Assembly: GCA_037379885.1 (NCBI GenBank)
Contig: JARRJC010000004.1
Span: forward strand, 1 to 64,000
Length of the DNA: 64,000 nucleotides
Source: Limibacillus sp.
Lineage (GTDB): Bacteria > Pseudomonadota > Alphaproteobacteria > Kiloniellales > CECT-8803
Direction: 5' to 3'
The position numbers and the translations under genes were made by a program. Under the pieces are notes generated by a model. That model was given only the letters and a program-made list of their open reading frames with translations, searched no databases and was not told where the DNA came from. Positions 44,572 through 53,314 of the stretch are shown here, in pieces; positions within the stretch are counted from its first letter, which is position 1; each line of letters starts with the position of its first letter.

Positions 44572-44611
44572 GTCCCCGGCCTTGCCGGCCCGGACAATAG
44601 GGCCTTAAACA

Positions 44612-44651
44612 AAAAAGGGCGTTCCCGGCCAATCCCGGGGACGCCCTTTTT
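44612..44651 (+). terminator. Intrinsic terminator of the rpsF operon
   Basis: AAAAAGGGCGT pairs perfectly with ACGCCCTTTTT (11 bp) around an 18-base loop that holds a CCC/GGG inner pairing. The T run continues with TCTTTT. It ends the rpsF-rpsR-rplI transcript. Confidence 0.92.
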
Positions 44652-44765
44652 CTTTTCCGCGCCCGCTATGGACTTCACCCTGACGCGAGCCTATTTTATA
44701 GGTGGCTAACGTAAAACCTCCTGGCGCTGCTGCCCTCGGGTGCGCCTTTTGCGGGGAGAACGGCC

Positions 44766-45311
44766 TTGTACCGCGACAACACGCTGATCCCATCCGAAGC
44801 GATCCGCCTTCTGGCTCTCGGCTTTCTGGCCGAGGAAGAAGCCGGCTACGCCGATCTCGCAAGCGCTGTCCGGCATTTCACCGCCCGCGTCGTCGGTCCC
44901 TCCCTGGAACTGGTGGCGGCTCCCTTGGAGTTGCTGAAGGTCGAAGGTCTGATCGAGAAGCTCGACGAGGAGGACCAGGACGACAACAGCATGCTGCGCA
45001 TCACAGAGGCGGGCCGCGAGGAAGTGACCCGTCTGCTCTGCGCCGGCGTGCGCGCGCCCACCTCGGACGTCAACAAGCTGATCCTGGCCATCAAGCTGCG
45101 GCTGCTCCACCTGCTGGAGCGCGCCGAAGCGGCGCGTCAGGTCGATCTGCTCGCGGAAGTCGCGGAGAAGGAGCTGGCGCGGCTCGAAGATCTGAAGAAG
45201 AACAACAAGGCGGCGACCGGCCTCCTGCCCGCTTGGCTCGATCTGGAGATCGAACAGGCCCGCGCCCGCGTCGCCTGGTTCGAAGCGCAGGCCGACCGCC
45301 TCGCCGAGTAG
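44766..45311 (+). CDS. Winged-helix (PadR-like) regulator, tentative
   Basis: 181-residue cytosolic protein. Residues 8-90 read like a winged helix: SEAIRLLALGFLAEEEAGYADLASAVRHF, then VAAPLELLKVEGLIEKL and a wing before MLRITEAGREEVTRLL. The rest is a long helical domain (LKLRLLHLLERAEAARQ, EVAEKELARLEDLKKNN, and a final helix), much like PadR family C-termini used for dimers. The TTG start at 44766 has GGGGAG eight bases upstream; no ATG fits. Ligand and targets are unknown. It sits alone between the rplI terminator and a convergent SDR gene. Confidence 0.65.
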   Translation: MYRDNTLIPSEAIRLLALGFLAEEEAGYADLASAVRHFTARVVGPSLELVAAPLELLKVEGLIEKLDEEDQDDNSMLRITEAGREEVTRLLCAGVRAPTSDVNKLILAIKLRLLHLLERAEAARQVDLLAEVAEKELARLEDLKKNNKAATGLLPAWLDLEIEQARARVAWFEAQADRLAE

Positions 45312-45365
45312 GATCGGCGCCTCGAAGGCGACTGGCAGACCCTCAGGGAAATAGAGTAATCCGCG

Positions 45366-46112
45366 TCAGTAGAGGTGCTGGCCTCCGGTCACGAAGATCT
45401 CCGTGCCGGTGACATAACCGAAATCGGCGCTGCACAGCTGATAGACGGCTGCCGCCACCTCTTCGGGCTTGCCCATGCGGTGCATGGGAATGCGCGGGAT
45501 CAGGGCCTCGTACTCCTCCCCCACCATCGCCGTTTCGATCTCGCCGGGCGCGACGGCGTTCACGCGCACCCCCAGTTCGGCGAACTCCACCGCCATTTCC
45601 CGCGTCAGCGCCGAGAGCGCCGCCTTTGAGGTCGAATAGGCCGAGCCCGCGAAGGGATGGATCGCATGCCCGGCGATGGAGGTGATGTTGACGATGGCAC
45701 CCTTGCCCCGGCGCAGCGGCACGGCGAAGGCGCGCGCCAACGCCAGTGGCGCGAAGAAATTCAGCTCGAAGACCTGACGCCAACCCTCGATCCCGCCATT
45801 CAGCACGCCCAGCCGCTCCTTGAAGGGCGTCTTAGGCGAAACGGCGGCGTTGTTGACCAGGGCGTGGAGCGGCTGGTCGCCGATCAGCGCCAGCGCCTGC
45901 TTGGTGAAGTCCTTCAGGCTGGCCGGGTCGGCGAGGTCGGCCTCGATATGATTGGTCCAGTTGGGGTCGCGCAGGCAGTGCTCGGGAATCGACTCGCGCG
46001 AACAGGTCACGACCTGCCAGCCCTCGTCCGAGAAGCGCTTGACGGTGGCATGCCCGATGCCCCGGCTTGCGCCGGTCAGGAGCACTCTCTTGCGGCTGGG
46101 ATCCTGGCTCAT
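45366..46112 (-). CDS. SDR family oxidoreductase
   Basis: 248-residue classical short-chain dehydrogenase. The cofactor loop is TGASRGIGHAT (about 13-23). NNAA stands in place of NNAG. The catalytic Ser lies in NITSIAG, with YSTSK giving Tyr and Lys, and VTGTEIFVTGGQHL at the C-terminus. It is clearly not FabG (that gene is at 41.1 kb), and the Rossmann loop lacks an obvious NADP-specific Arg, so cofactor and substrate are open. It converges on the PadR-like gene. Confidence 0.88.
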   Translation of the reverse strand: MSQDPSRKRVLLTGASRGIGHATVKRFSDEGWQVVTCSRESIPEHCLRDPNWTNHIEADLADPASLKDFTKQALALIGDQPLHALVNNAAVSPKTPFKERLGVLNGGIEGWRQVFELNFFAPLALARAFAVPLRRGKGAIVNITSIAGHAIHPFAGSAYSTSKAALSALTREMAVEFAELGVRVNAVAPGEIETAMVGEEYEALIPRIPMHRMGKPEEVAAAVYQLCSADFGYVTGTEIFVTGGQHLY

Positions 46113-46168
46113 GGGGCCTGAGCCTATCAGAGCCCCGCGCCGTCGAATAGCGCCCTTCTGCGCCTTCT

Positions 46169-46540
46169 TCAGGCGGGCCGGACGGAGACCACGCGGAAGG
46201 TCCGCAGCTCCCCATCGTACTCCTTGATGGAGACGTACTCGCCCGGCTTGAAGACATGCTCATCCAGGCGGAAGCCGGTCTCGTCCTCGTCGGGATCGCC
46301 GTTGACGTCGTAGTGGAAGGCCCACTTGCCGCCGCGGGTGCGCACCATGTGGCCGATCTCATCCTCTTCTCCGACCCAAAAACGATGCACCCGGCATTTG
46401 CCCCGGTTCTTCTTCCATTCGTCCTGATCTATGCGCCCCTCGCTGTCCAAAGGCACGATGAACTCGTACCCGTGGCGGCTGCTGCCTTCCGGATGCTCCG
46501 GGTCGCGGGCCAGCTCAAGTCTGATGCGGTCCAAACTCAT
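46169..46540 (-). CDS. Hypothetical protein, 123 residues
   Basis: I do not recognise a named domain. The product is soluble, acidic and rich in aromatic and charged residues, with no signal peptide or helix. It contains HGYEFIVPLDSEGRIDQDEWKKN, RVHRFWVGEEDEIGHMVRTRGGKWAFHYDVNGDPDEDE and HVFKPGEYVSIKEYDGELRTFRVVSV, which suggest a small all-beta fold. Codon usage fits its neighbours. It lies 30 bp downstream of the universal stress gene on the same strand, so the two may be co-expressed. Confidence 0.75.
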   Translation of the reverse strand: MSLDRIRLELARDPEHPEGSSRHGYEFIVPLDSEGRIDQDEWKKNRGKCRVHRFWVGEEDEIGHMVRTRGGKWAFHYDVNGDPDEDETGFRLDEHVFKPGEYVSIKEYDGELRTFRVVSVRPA

Positions 46541-46570
46541 GATGTCACTCTCGCTTTTTTTGCTTTGGGT

Positions 46571-47452
46571 CTAGTGGGCCATCAGCACGGCGATGCCGGC
46601 CGAACGCAGCACATTCTCGGTCGCGCCGCCGAAGATGAACTCACGCAGGCGGCTATGCCCATAGCCGCCCATCACCAGACAGTGTGCGCCGTTGGTGGCG
46701 GCATTCTCAAGCAGCGCGTAACCCGCCTCAATCCCTTCTGCGGGAATGTGCAAGGCCGTGGCGGCGATGCCGTGGCGCGCCAGATAGGCGGTCAGGCGCT
46801 CCGCGTCGCCGGTCTTTCCCCGCTCTTCGATGGTCATGACGGTGACCTTCTCAGCCTTGGCAAGCAAAGGCAGGGCTGCCGCCACTGCATGGGTGGCGGC
46901 CTTCGAGCCGTCCCAGCCGATTGCGATATGTCCCAAGGGGTTCTCAATGCCCCCCGGCGGCGAGAGCAGCAGCGCGCGGCCTGTCTCCATCAAGGCGCCC
47001 TCGACCGAGATGGTCGAATAGGCGTCGTTCTCAAGGTCGGGGCGGTCCAGCACGATCAGGTCGTGATAGGGCGCCACCTTGCGCAGTTCTTCCGGTTCGC
47101 TGCCGACCACTTCCTGATACGCGATGGAAAAGCCCTTGGCGCGGGCACCCTCTCCCCTTTGGCCCTCCCCGCTTTGAAGCGACTGGCCATGCGCCGAGGC
47201 CACGGCCTCCGCCTGACGCCTGGCCGCTTCGGCGCGATCCTTGGCGTCCCGCTCGTTGCGCTCCATGATCTCCTCGACCATGCCCGCCGCCATGCCCTCA
47301 CCCACGAGCGGGACCGAAAGGCGCGGATCGAGCCGCACATGCAGAATATCCAAGCCAGCATCGCAGGACTGGGCCAGTCCCGCCGCCATTTTCAAGGTTT
47401 GCTCGCCATCCTCGTTACCGCTGGCGAGAGCCAGCACTGCCGCAATTTTCAT
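46571..47452 (-). CDS. Universal stress family protein (two-domain)
   Basis: Cytosolic protein of 293 residues, about the size of two UspA folds. The N-terminal half begins MKIAAVLALASGNEDGEQTL. The C-terminal half contains IAIGWDGSKAATHAVAAALP and the ATP-loop-like GGYGHSRLREFIFGGATENVL near the end. The sequence is typical of alphaproteobacterial tandem Usp proteins of about 270-300 residues. Role and nucleotide binding are inferred. It is followed by a 123-residue unknown gene. Confidence 0.88.
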   Translation of the reverse strand: MKIAAVLALASGNEDGEQTLKMAAGLAQSCDAGLDILHVRLDPRLSVPLVGEGMAAGMVEEIMERNERDAKDRAEAARRQAEAVASAHGQSLQSGEGQRGEGARAKGFSIAYQEVVGSEPEELRKVAPYHDLIVLDRPDLENDAYSTISVEGALMETGRALLLSPPGGIENPLGHIAIGWDGSKAATHAVAAALPLLAKAEKVTVMTIEERGKTGDAERLTAYLARHGIAATALHIPAEGIEAGYALLENAATNGAHCLVMGGYGHSRLREFIFGGATENVLRSAGIAVLMAH

Positions 47453-47574
47453 GGGCTTATGGTCCTCCCGTTTCCTCTCCGGTTAATCCAAGCATCAGCT
47501 TCCGCTCTAAGCCGCTGGGCGGCATTGACCTAAATCAAGCTGTTGGAATGAGGGGAAAATCCGGCGCGAGGCGG

Positions 47575-48525
47575 CTAAAGCCGCCCAGACTTCCTGGAGG
47601 CGCGGCGCGCCGCCAGATCGTCGGGATCCTGGTGGATCAGGATTTCGGCATGGGGGAAGGCTTGTTCCAGTTCCGCCTCGACGGCGTCGGAGATTTCGTG
47701 CGCGCGCCAGAGGCTTAGGTTGCCGTCCATCTCCAGGTGCATCTGGATGAACTTCTGCGGACCAGCGGCGCGGGTCTTCAGGTCGTGGAGGCCGCGAACC
47801 TCGGGATGCCCCTTCACGATGTCGGCGATCTGCTGTCGCTCCTCGGGCTCCAGCTCGCGGTCCATGAGCATGTCGAGCGCGCCGCGCGCGATCATCCAGG
47901 CGTTCCAGAAGATGTAGGCGGCGATACCAAGGCCGAACACGGGGTCCGCCCAGAGCATCCCCAACTGGGTGGAGAGCAGGAGAGCGACGATCACCGCGGC
48001 GTTGACGAGCAGGTCGCCGACGTAGTGCAGGGAGTCGGCCGAGATCGCCAGCGACTTGGTTTCCTTGATGACGTAGCGCTGATAGCGCACCAACAGCAAG
48101 GTCATGACAATGGAGAAAACCATCACGCCGATGCCGATCTCGCTGGCTTCCACCGGGCGCGGCTCATAGAGCCGCTTGCCCGCCTCGATCAGGAGGAAAA
48201 CCGCCGATCCGGCGATGAAGGCCGCCTGTGCCAGGGCCGCCAGCGGCTCGGCCTTGCCGTGGCCGAAGCGGTGCTCGCGGTCCGGCGGGGTCAGTGCATG
48301 GCCCACCGCGAAGAGATTGACGAGCGACGCCAGGGCGTCGAGCACGGAGTCCATCAGCGTCGACAGAACGGCCACCGACCCTGAGAAGCCCCAGGCCGCG
48401 GCCTTCGCCATGATCAGGATCAAGGCGACCGTGACCGAGGCATAGGTTGCGCGCCGCATCAAGCGGCCCTGGGCCTCCCGGTCCAAGCGGGCCCCTCGCG
48501 GTGCTTCCAGGGACTCTTCGGTCAT
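47575..48525 (-). CDS. Cation diffusion facilitator (FieF-like)
   Basis: Inner membrane metal/H+ exchanger of 316 residues. Six helices fill about residues 30-215. The metal-site motif DSVLDALASLVNLFAVGHA in the second helix and ADSLHYVGDLLVNAAVI in the fifth show the expected Asp and His positions. The C-terminal cytosolic domain (about 220-305) has HEISDAVEAELEQAFPHAEILIHQDP, the metallochaperone-like fold of FieF/YiiP. Substrate is probably Zn2+ or Fe2+/Mn2+; sequence does not settle it. Confidence 0.92.
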   Translation of the reverse strand: MTEESLEAPRGARLDREAQGRLMRRATYASVTVALILIMAKAAAWGFSGSVAVLSTLMDSVLDALASLVNLFAVGHALTPPDREHRFGHGKAEPLAALAQAAFIAGSAVFLLIEAGKRLYEPRPVEASEIGIGVMVFSIVMTLLLVRYQRYVIKETKSLAISADSLHYVGDLLVNAAVIVALLLSTQLGMLWADPVFGLGIAAYIFWNAWMIARGALDMLMDRELEPEERQQIADIVKGHPEVRGLHDLKTRAAGPQKFIQMHLEMDGNLSLWRAHEISDAVEAELEQAFPHAEILIHQDPDDLAARRASRKSGRL

Positions 48526-48574
48526 CCGGGCTCACTCATGGTCTGACAGGCTCTCCCTCAAGGCAGACTTTCCC

Positions 48575-49162
48575 TCACGGATAGAGGCGCTCGGTGGTCC
48601 AGCCGCCGGAGTCGCTACGGTGATAAACCAGGCGATCGTGCAGCCGGAACGCGCCATCCTGCCAGAACTCTATCATGCGCGGGGCGAGTCTGAATCCCGA
48701 CCAGTAGGGCGGACGCGGCACCGCGCCCACGCCGAACTTGGCGGCGTATTGGGCGACCCGCTTCTCCAGCTCGAAACGCCCCTCCAGGGGGCGGGACTGC
48801 TGGCTCGCCCAGGCGCCGATCTGACTTGAGCGATGGCGGGTCGCGAAGTAGGCGTCCGCCTCCTCCTCGCTCACGGGGTTCACCTCACCTTCGAGGCGCA
48901 CCTGACGGCGCAGGGATTTCCAGTGGAACAGCAACGCAGCCTTCGGATGGGCCAGGAGCTGGCGGCCCTTTCGGCTTTCGTAGTTGGTGTAGAAGACGAA
49001 CCCCGCCTCGTCATAGTCCTTCATCAAGACCATGCGTTGGGAAGGCATGCCGTCTTCGCCGACCGTGGCGAGGGCCACGGCGTTGGGGTCGTTCGCTTCT
49101 TTTTCCTTTGCCTCGGCAAACCACTCGCCGAAGAAAACCAAGGGATCTTTTGAGGGGTCCAT
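48575..49162 (-). CDS. pdxH: Pyridoxine/pyridoxamine 5'-phosphate oxidase
   Basis: FMN enzyme making pyridoxal 5'-phosphate. The 195-residue product begins [18 protein letters not shown] and has [43 protein letters not shown] and the C-terminal [19 protein letters not shown]. The ATG at 49162 is preferred over a TTG at 49174 because GGAG precedes it. The gene is monocistronic and divergent from the lipoprotein gene. pdxA is also in this window. Confidence 0.96.
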   Translation of the reverse strand: MDPSKDPLVFFGEWFAEAKEKEANDPNAVALATVGEDGMPSQRMVLMKDYDEAGFVFYTNYESRKGRQLLAHPKAALLFHWKSLRRQVRLEGEVNPVSEEEADAYFATRHRSSQIGAWASQQSRPLEGRFELEKRVAQYAAKFGVGAVPRPPYWSGFRLAPRMIEFWQDGAFRLHDRLVYHRSDSGGWTTERLYP

Positions 49163-49180
49163 GCTCTCCGCCAAAAATTT

Positions 49181-49218
49181 CTTAGGTGGATAAAAAAATT
49201 AGTCTAAACCTAAGGTTT
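49181..49218. promoter_or_regulatory. Palindromic site between pdxH and lipoprotein gene
   Basis: AAACCTAAGGTTT at 49206-49218 is a perfect palindrome with a single central base. CTTAGGT at 49181-49187 is a further half site that can pair with ACCTAAG at 49208-49214. The whole stretch is strongly AT-rich and lies 20-55 bp before the pdxH start codon, on the promoter side of both divergent genes. Confidence 0.5.
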
Positions 49219-49365
49219 GCCTGCATATATTGACTTCGACGCCGCTCTGCCAAGCGCCTCCGGCCATTTTTTGTCACTCCCGAGGGGGATGCATAGCAAG
49301 GCGCTGTTCGTATATGTAGGGGTAAATCAGCCTTTCGACACGCAGTTCAGGAAAGGAGCAGCGTG

Positions 49366-49833
49366 ATGATGAAGAAAACCGTGGGCGCCTTGGCTCTCAC
49401 TTCTTTGGTTCTCGCCGGTTGCAACCATGTCGGCGCCAAGCAGACCGTGGGCACGCTCGCCGGTGCTGCGGGCGGCGCTGTGATCGGCTCTCAGATCGGC
49501 GGCGGCTCGGGCCGCCTCGTGGCGGTTGCGGTCGGTACGCTGCTCGGCGGCATGCTCGGTTCCGAGATCGGCCGCCAGTTGGACGAGCGCGACCGTCTGC
49601 TCCATCAGGAGGCCTACGAGGATGCGCGCACCGCGCCCGTGGGCGAAACGATCAGTTGGAACAACCCCAACACCGGCCACAGCGGCTCCGTCACGCCGGT
49701 CCGCGATGGCACCAGCAGCAGCGGCGCCTACTGCCGTGAGTTCCAGCAGACGATCTATGTCGGCGGCAAGGCTGAAGAGGGCTACGGCACGGCGTGCCAG
49801 CAGCCTGACGGCAGCTGGAAGATCGTCAACTAA
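49366..49833 (+). CDS. Glycine-zipper surface lipoprotein (17-kDa antigen-like)
   Basis: Predicted outer membrane lipoprotein of 155 residues. The N-terminus MMKKTVGALALTSLVLAGC has a lipobox (LAGC, Cys near residue 19). A Gly/Ala-rich stretch (GTLAGAAGGAVIGSQIGGGSGRLVAVAVGTLLGGMLGSEIG) forms a glycine zipper. The C-terminal domain reads WNNPNTGHSGSVTPVRD and CREFQQTIYVGGKAEEGYGTACQQPDGSWKIV. This architecture matches the rickettsial 17-kDa antigen / SlyB group. The ATG at 49366 has AAAGGAG with good spacing; ATG 49369 is an alternative. The gene is divergent from pdxH and ends in a terminator inside the next convergent gene. Confidence 0.9.
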   Translation: MMKKTVGALALTSLVLAGCNHVGAKQTVGTLAGAAGGAVIGSQIGGGSGRLVAVAVGTLLGGMLGSEIGRQLDERDRLLHQEAYEDARTAPVGETISWNNPNTGHSGSVTPVRDGTSSSGAYCREFQQTIYVGGKAEEGYGTACQQPDGSWKIVN

Positions 49834-49861
49834 GCAACGACGCTCTTCACCCGACCAAGGG

Positions 49862-51130
49862 CTATTCGGCAACCCGCTGAGCCGCATCCGGCTCGGCGGG
49901 TTGTTTCTTGTGGGCCTCCAGCACGTCAATGAGCGGCCGGGATTCCAGTGCCTCCGTCTCGGAGCGCAGTTGGCCGATCACACCGCGCGCAGGTTCCTGC
50001 CAGCCCTGTGAGGTGCCGAGGTCCAGCCCCAGAACCTTGAGCAGGTCGCCCAGCGTCACCGCCCGCAGGTCCCGCCCCAGGCCGAAGCGGCCCCGCGAAC
50101 TGCGCAGGATGTAGCCCTTCTTCTCCAGGGGCACCATCACCTCGTCGATCTCCGGCAGGGTGGCGGGCAGTCCGTAGCGGAGCGTCCGGCCCCTTAGCGC
50201 ATCGCCCTTTTCCGAGGCCTCGAGAAGCCGGTCGAGCAGGATGAGCGCGATCGGCAGGCGGTCGATCGGCGCCCCCACCCGCGCCTGCCGGCGGCGATAG
50301 GCCTGCCACTCGGGCAGGGCCGCGGCCACTTCGGCGCCGAGCAGGATCACCATCCAGACGATGTACATCCAGAGCAGGAAGATGGGGACGCTGGCGAGCG
50401 CGCCGTAGATCGCCTGATAGGAGGGAACCCCGGCGACATAGATCGCAAAGAGGTTCTTCAGAATTTCGAAAAGGCCGGCGGCCACGAAGGCGCCGACAAA
50501 CCCGTCACGCCAGCGGATCGCCCGGTTCGGCATGATGACGTAGAGGAAGCTGAAGGCCGCGGTGTTCAACAACAGCCCGACAAGACGGCCCAGTTCGGCC
50601 GCTCCCGTGCCCAGCAAGCCGGAGCCCGCCTCCTCCACCACCGCGTAGACATAGCCGGTGACGGAGAGAGACAGGCCGAGCAGGATCGGCCCGATGGTCA
50701 GAAGCGCCCAATAGGTCAGAATCCGCGTCACCAGCGGCCGCTTGGCGGTCACTTTCCAAATCTTGTCCAGCGCGGCGTGGATGCGCATCAACAGCATGAT
50801 CGCGGTCACGCCCAGGAACACCACGCCAGGTCCGGTCATGGAACGGGCGTTTTCGATGAAGCCCGTCATCCACTGCCGCACTTCGTCTTTCTGCGTCGGC
50901 AGGAGCGACTCCAGGATCATGGCCTGCAGATCGCCGCGCACGTTCTCGAAAGCCGGGAAGGCCGCGAAGATGGCGAGTGCGATCACCACCAGCGGGACCA
51001 GCGCCAGCAAGGTCGTATAGCTCAGCCCTGCCGCCAGTCCGGTGCCGTCATCGTCGCCAAAGCGCTTAAAGACGAACTTGAGGAAAAGACCGAAACTCTT
51101 TGCCCTCACTCGCAGTTCTAAATTGTTCAA
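49862..51130 (-). CDS. YihY/BrkB family inner membrane protein
   Basis: 422-residue membrane protein of unknown transport role; earlier called RNase BN by mistake. Helices fall in about residues 40-65, 100-125, 145-170, 185-205, 215-240 and 250-275. The family signature is visible in GLSYTTLLALVPLVVIALAIF and YQAIYGALASVPIFLLWMYIVWMVILLGAEV. The C-terminal 130 residues form a cytoplasmic region with a winged-helix look (EIDEVMVPLEKKGYILRSSRGRFGLGRDL). The best start is TTG at 51130, weakly supported. Its last residues are encoded within a terminator-like hairpin read on the opposite strand. Confidence 0.88.
   Translation of the reverse strand: MNNLELRVRAKSFGLFLKFVFKRFGDDDGTGLAAGLSYTTLLALVPLVVIALAIFAAFPAFENVRGDLQAMILESLLPTQKDEVRQWMTGFIENARSMTGPGVVFLGVTAIMLLMRIHAALDKIWKVTAKRPLVTRILTYWALLTIGPILLGLSLSVTGYVYAVVEEAGSGLLGTGAAELGRLVGLLLNTAAFSFLYVIMPNRAIRWRDGFVGAFVAAGLFEILKNLFAIYVAGVPSYQAIYGALASVPIFLLWMYIVWMVILLGAEVAAALPEWQAYRRRQARVGAPIDRLPIALILLDRLLEASEKGDALRGRTLRYGLPATLPEIDEVMVPLEKKGYILRSSRGRFGLGRDLRAVTLGDLLKVLGLDLGTSQGWQEPARGVIGQLRSETEALESRPLIDVLEAHKKQPAEPDAAQRVAE
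49871..49905 (+). terminator. Terminator of the lipoprotein gene
   Basis: A 14-bp stem (AACCCGC-T-GAGCCG with CGGCTC-G-GCGGGTT, one G-T pair) with a CATC loop is followed by GTTT. It lies 37 bp after the lipoprotein stop and inside the 3' coding end of the convergent BrkB gene. Confidence 0.7.
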
Positions 51131-51224
51131 TAGGCAAACCCTTCCGCGATGCGCTATTCTCGGACTCTAGAGCAAAAGCGCCTGGGGCCAAAGCCCGAGG
51201 CGCGATTCAGGGTCCAGCCTGCAT

Positions 51225-51252
51225 TTGACCGCCAAAGGCTTTGGTGTAGGAT
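51225..51252 (+). promoter_or_regulatory. Candidate promoter of fabI
   Basis: TTGACC at 51225-51230 and TAGGAT at 51247-51252 are 16 bp apart, about 75 bp before the fabI ATG. It is the best sigma-70-like pair in the 197-bp spacer. Confidence 0.45.
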
Positions 51253-51327
51253 GCGCGGCCTGATCGCGACCCTTTTCGGGGGAACGAGGGCCCAAGAGAG
51301 CACCACTACCCAAGAGGCGGCCAGAAG

Positions 51328-52167
51328 ATGTCGGAAAACAAGTCCTTGATGGCGGGCAAACGCGGCTTGATCATGGGGGTCGCCAACGACCGCTCGATCG
51401 CCTGGGGCATCGCCAAGGCGGTAAGCGAACAGGGGGCGGAACTCGCCTTCACCTATCAGGGAGAAGCGCTTCAGCGCCGTGTGAAGCCGCTGGCCGAGCA
51501 GGTCGGCAGCAAGATCGTGCTGCCCTGCGACGTGACCGACGACGCCTCGATCGATGCGGTCTTCGACACGCTGAAGGACGAGTGGGGCTCGCTGGATTTT
51601 GTCGTCCACGCCATCGCCTACGCCGACAAGGACGAGTTGAAGGGCAAGTACGTCAATACCTCGCGCGAGAACTTCGTGCGCAGCCTCGATATCTCCTGCT
51701 ACTCCTTCACGGCCATCGCCCGGCGCGCCAACGCCATCATGAACGAAGGCGGCTCGCTGGTGACGCTTTCCTACTACGGCGCGGAACGGGTCATGCCGCA
51801 CTACAACGTCATGGGCGTCGCCAAGGCCGCGCTCGAGGCGAGCGTGCGCTACCTCGCGGCCGATCTGGGCGAGCGCAACATCCGGGTCAACGCGATCTCC
51901 GCAGGGCCGATCAAGACCTTGGCGGCCTCGGGTATCGGCGACTTCCGCTATATCCTCAAATGGAACGAACTCAACTCGCCGCTGCGCAAGAACGTAAGCA
52001 TCGAAGAGGTCGGCGGTGCCGGTCTCTACCTGCTGAGCGATCTCTCCAGCGGCGTCACCGGAGAGGTGCATCACGTCGATTCCGGTTACAATGTGATCGG
52101 GATGATGGCGGTCGATGCCGCCAGCGAGGTCCGCGAGCTGCTCGCCGGCCTCGACCCCAAAGCTTGA
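51328..52167 (+). CDS. fabI: Enoyl-ACP reductase, FabI type
   Basis: NADH-dependent last step of fatty acid elongation, the usual triclosan target. The 279-residue product has the FabI-type cofactor loop GVANDRSIAWGIAKA. Tyr149, Tyr159 and Lys166 sit in SYYGAERVMPHYNVMGVAK, three positions later than in E. coli. It ends with VTGEVHHVDSGYNVIGM. AGAGG precedes the ATG. It is physically apart from the fab operon but adjacent to aroC, an arrangement seen in relatives. Confidence 0.96.
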   Translation: MSENKSLMAGKRGLIMGVANDRSIAWGIAKAVSEQGAELAFTYQGEALQRRVKPLAEQVGSKIVLPCDVTDDASIDAVFDTLKDEWGSLDFVVHAIAYADKDELKGKYVNTSRENFVRSLDISCYSFTAIARRANAIMNEGGSLVTLSYYGAERVMPHYNVMGVAKAALEASVRYLAADLGERNIRVNAISAGPIKTLAASGIGDFRYILKWNELNSPLRKNVSIEEVGGAGLYLLSDLSSGVTGEVHHVDSGYNVIGMMAVDAASEVRELLAGLDPKA

Positions 52168-52218
52168 AGCAAGGCCTGATCGCCCAACGGGCGGCAGGGG
52201 CGTCCGAGGAGAGGGTGC

Positions 52219-53310
52219 ATGGCTGGCAATTCCTTCGGTGAGGCTTTTCGCTTCACGACCTGGGGCGAGAGCCACGGGCCGGAGATCGGCTGTGTCGTCG
52301 ACGGGGTCCCGCCGCTCATTCCCCTGAGCGCGGAGGAGCTGCAGGTCTGGCTCGACCGGCGCAAGCCCGGCCAGTCCCGCTACACCACCCAGCGGAAGGA
52401 ACCCGACAGGGTTCAGATCGTCTCCGGCGTCTTCGAGGGGCAGACCACCGGCACGCCCATCGCGCTGGTCATCGAGAACAAGGACCAGCGGTCCAAGGAC
52501 TACGGCGACATCGCCGACAAGTTCAGGCCGGGCCACGCCGACTACACCTACTGGCAAAAGTACGGCATCCGCGACCCGCGCGGCGGCGGCCGCTCCTCGG
52601 CTCGCGAGACCGCCATGCGCGTGGCGGCCGGCGGCGTCGCGCGCAAGGTCCTCTCCCATATCCTGGGCGACAAGCTCACGATCCGCGGCTGTCTGGTCCA
52701 GATGGGCCCGCACGCTATCGAGCGGGATAGCTTCGACTGGGCGGAAGTCGACAAGAACCCCTTCTTTTCTCCCGACGCCAAGGCGGCGGAGAGCTGGGCC
52801 ACCTATCTGGACGCCGTGCGCAAGAAGGGCTCTTCCTGCGGCGCCGTGATCGAGGTGGTCGCCTCCGGCGTTCCTGCCGGTCTGGGCGAGCCCGTTTACG
52901 ACAAGCTGGATGCCGACCTGGCGAAGGCCATGATGTCGATCAACGCCGTCAAGGCGGTGGAGATCGGCGCCGGCTTCGAGTCGGCCGTCCTCTCCGGCGA
53001 GGAGAACGCCGACGAAATGCGGATCGGAGAGGACGGCGCGGCGCGGTTTCTCTCCAACAAGGCCGGCGGCGTGCTGGGCGGGCTTTCCACCGGCCAGGAC
53101 CTGGTGGTGCGCTTTGCCGTCAAGCCGACCAGTTCCATCCTCACGCCGCGCCGGACCATCGACAAGCAGGGCAACGAGACCGAAATCGTCACCAAGGGCC
53201 GCCACGACCCGTGCGTGGGCATCCGCGCGGTGCCGGTTGGCGAGGCCATGATGGCGCTGGTCCTGGCGGATCACCTGTTGCGCCACCGCGGCCAGCTCGG
53301 CCGGATCTAG
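52219..53310 (+). CDS. aroC: Chorismate synthase
   Basis: FMN-dependent last enzyme of the shikimate pathway, making chorismate from EPSP. The 363-residue product has the signatures [46 protein letters not shown] and [20 protein letters not shown]. It also has the C-terminal [32 protein letters not shown] precedes the ATG. It is 51 bp after fabI and 4 bp before the GNAT gene. Confidence 0.97.
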   Translation: MAGNSFGEAFRFTTWGESHGPEIGCVVDGVPPLIPLSAEELQVWLDRRKPGQSRYTTQRKEPDRVQIVSGVFEGQTTGTPIALVIENKDQRSKDYGDIADKFRPGHADYTYWQKYGIRDPRGGGRSSARETAMRVAAGGVARKVLSHILGDKLTIRGCLVQMGPHAIERDSFDWAEVDKNPFFSPDAKAAESWATYLDAVRKKGSSCGAVIEVVASGVPAGLGEPVYDKLDADLAKAMMSINAVKAVEIGAGFESAVLSGEENADEMRIGEDGAARFLSNKAGGVLGGLSTGQDLVVRFAVKPTSSILTPRRTIDKQGNETEIVTKGRHDPCVGIRAVPVGEAMMALVLADHLLRHRGQLGRI

Positions 53311-53314
53311 GGCC

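Noticed and set aside
41064-46112. Two SDR genes (41064-41801 and 45366-46112) as fabG duplicates
   Set aside because: The second differs at the cofactor loop and active-site surroundings and lies outside the fab operon, so it is a distinct SDR.
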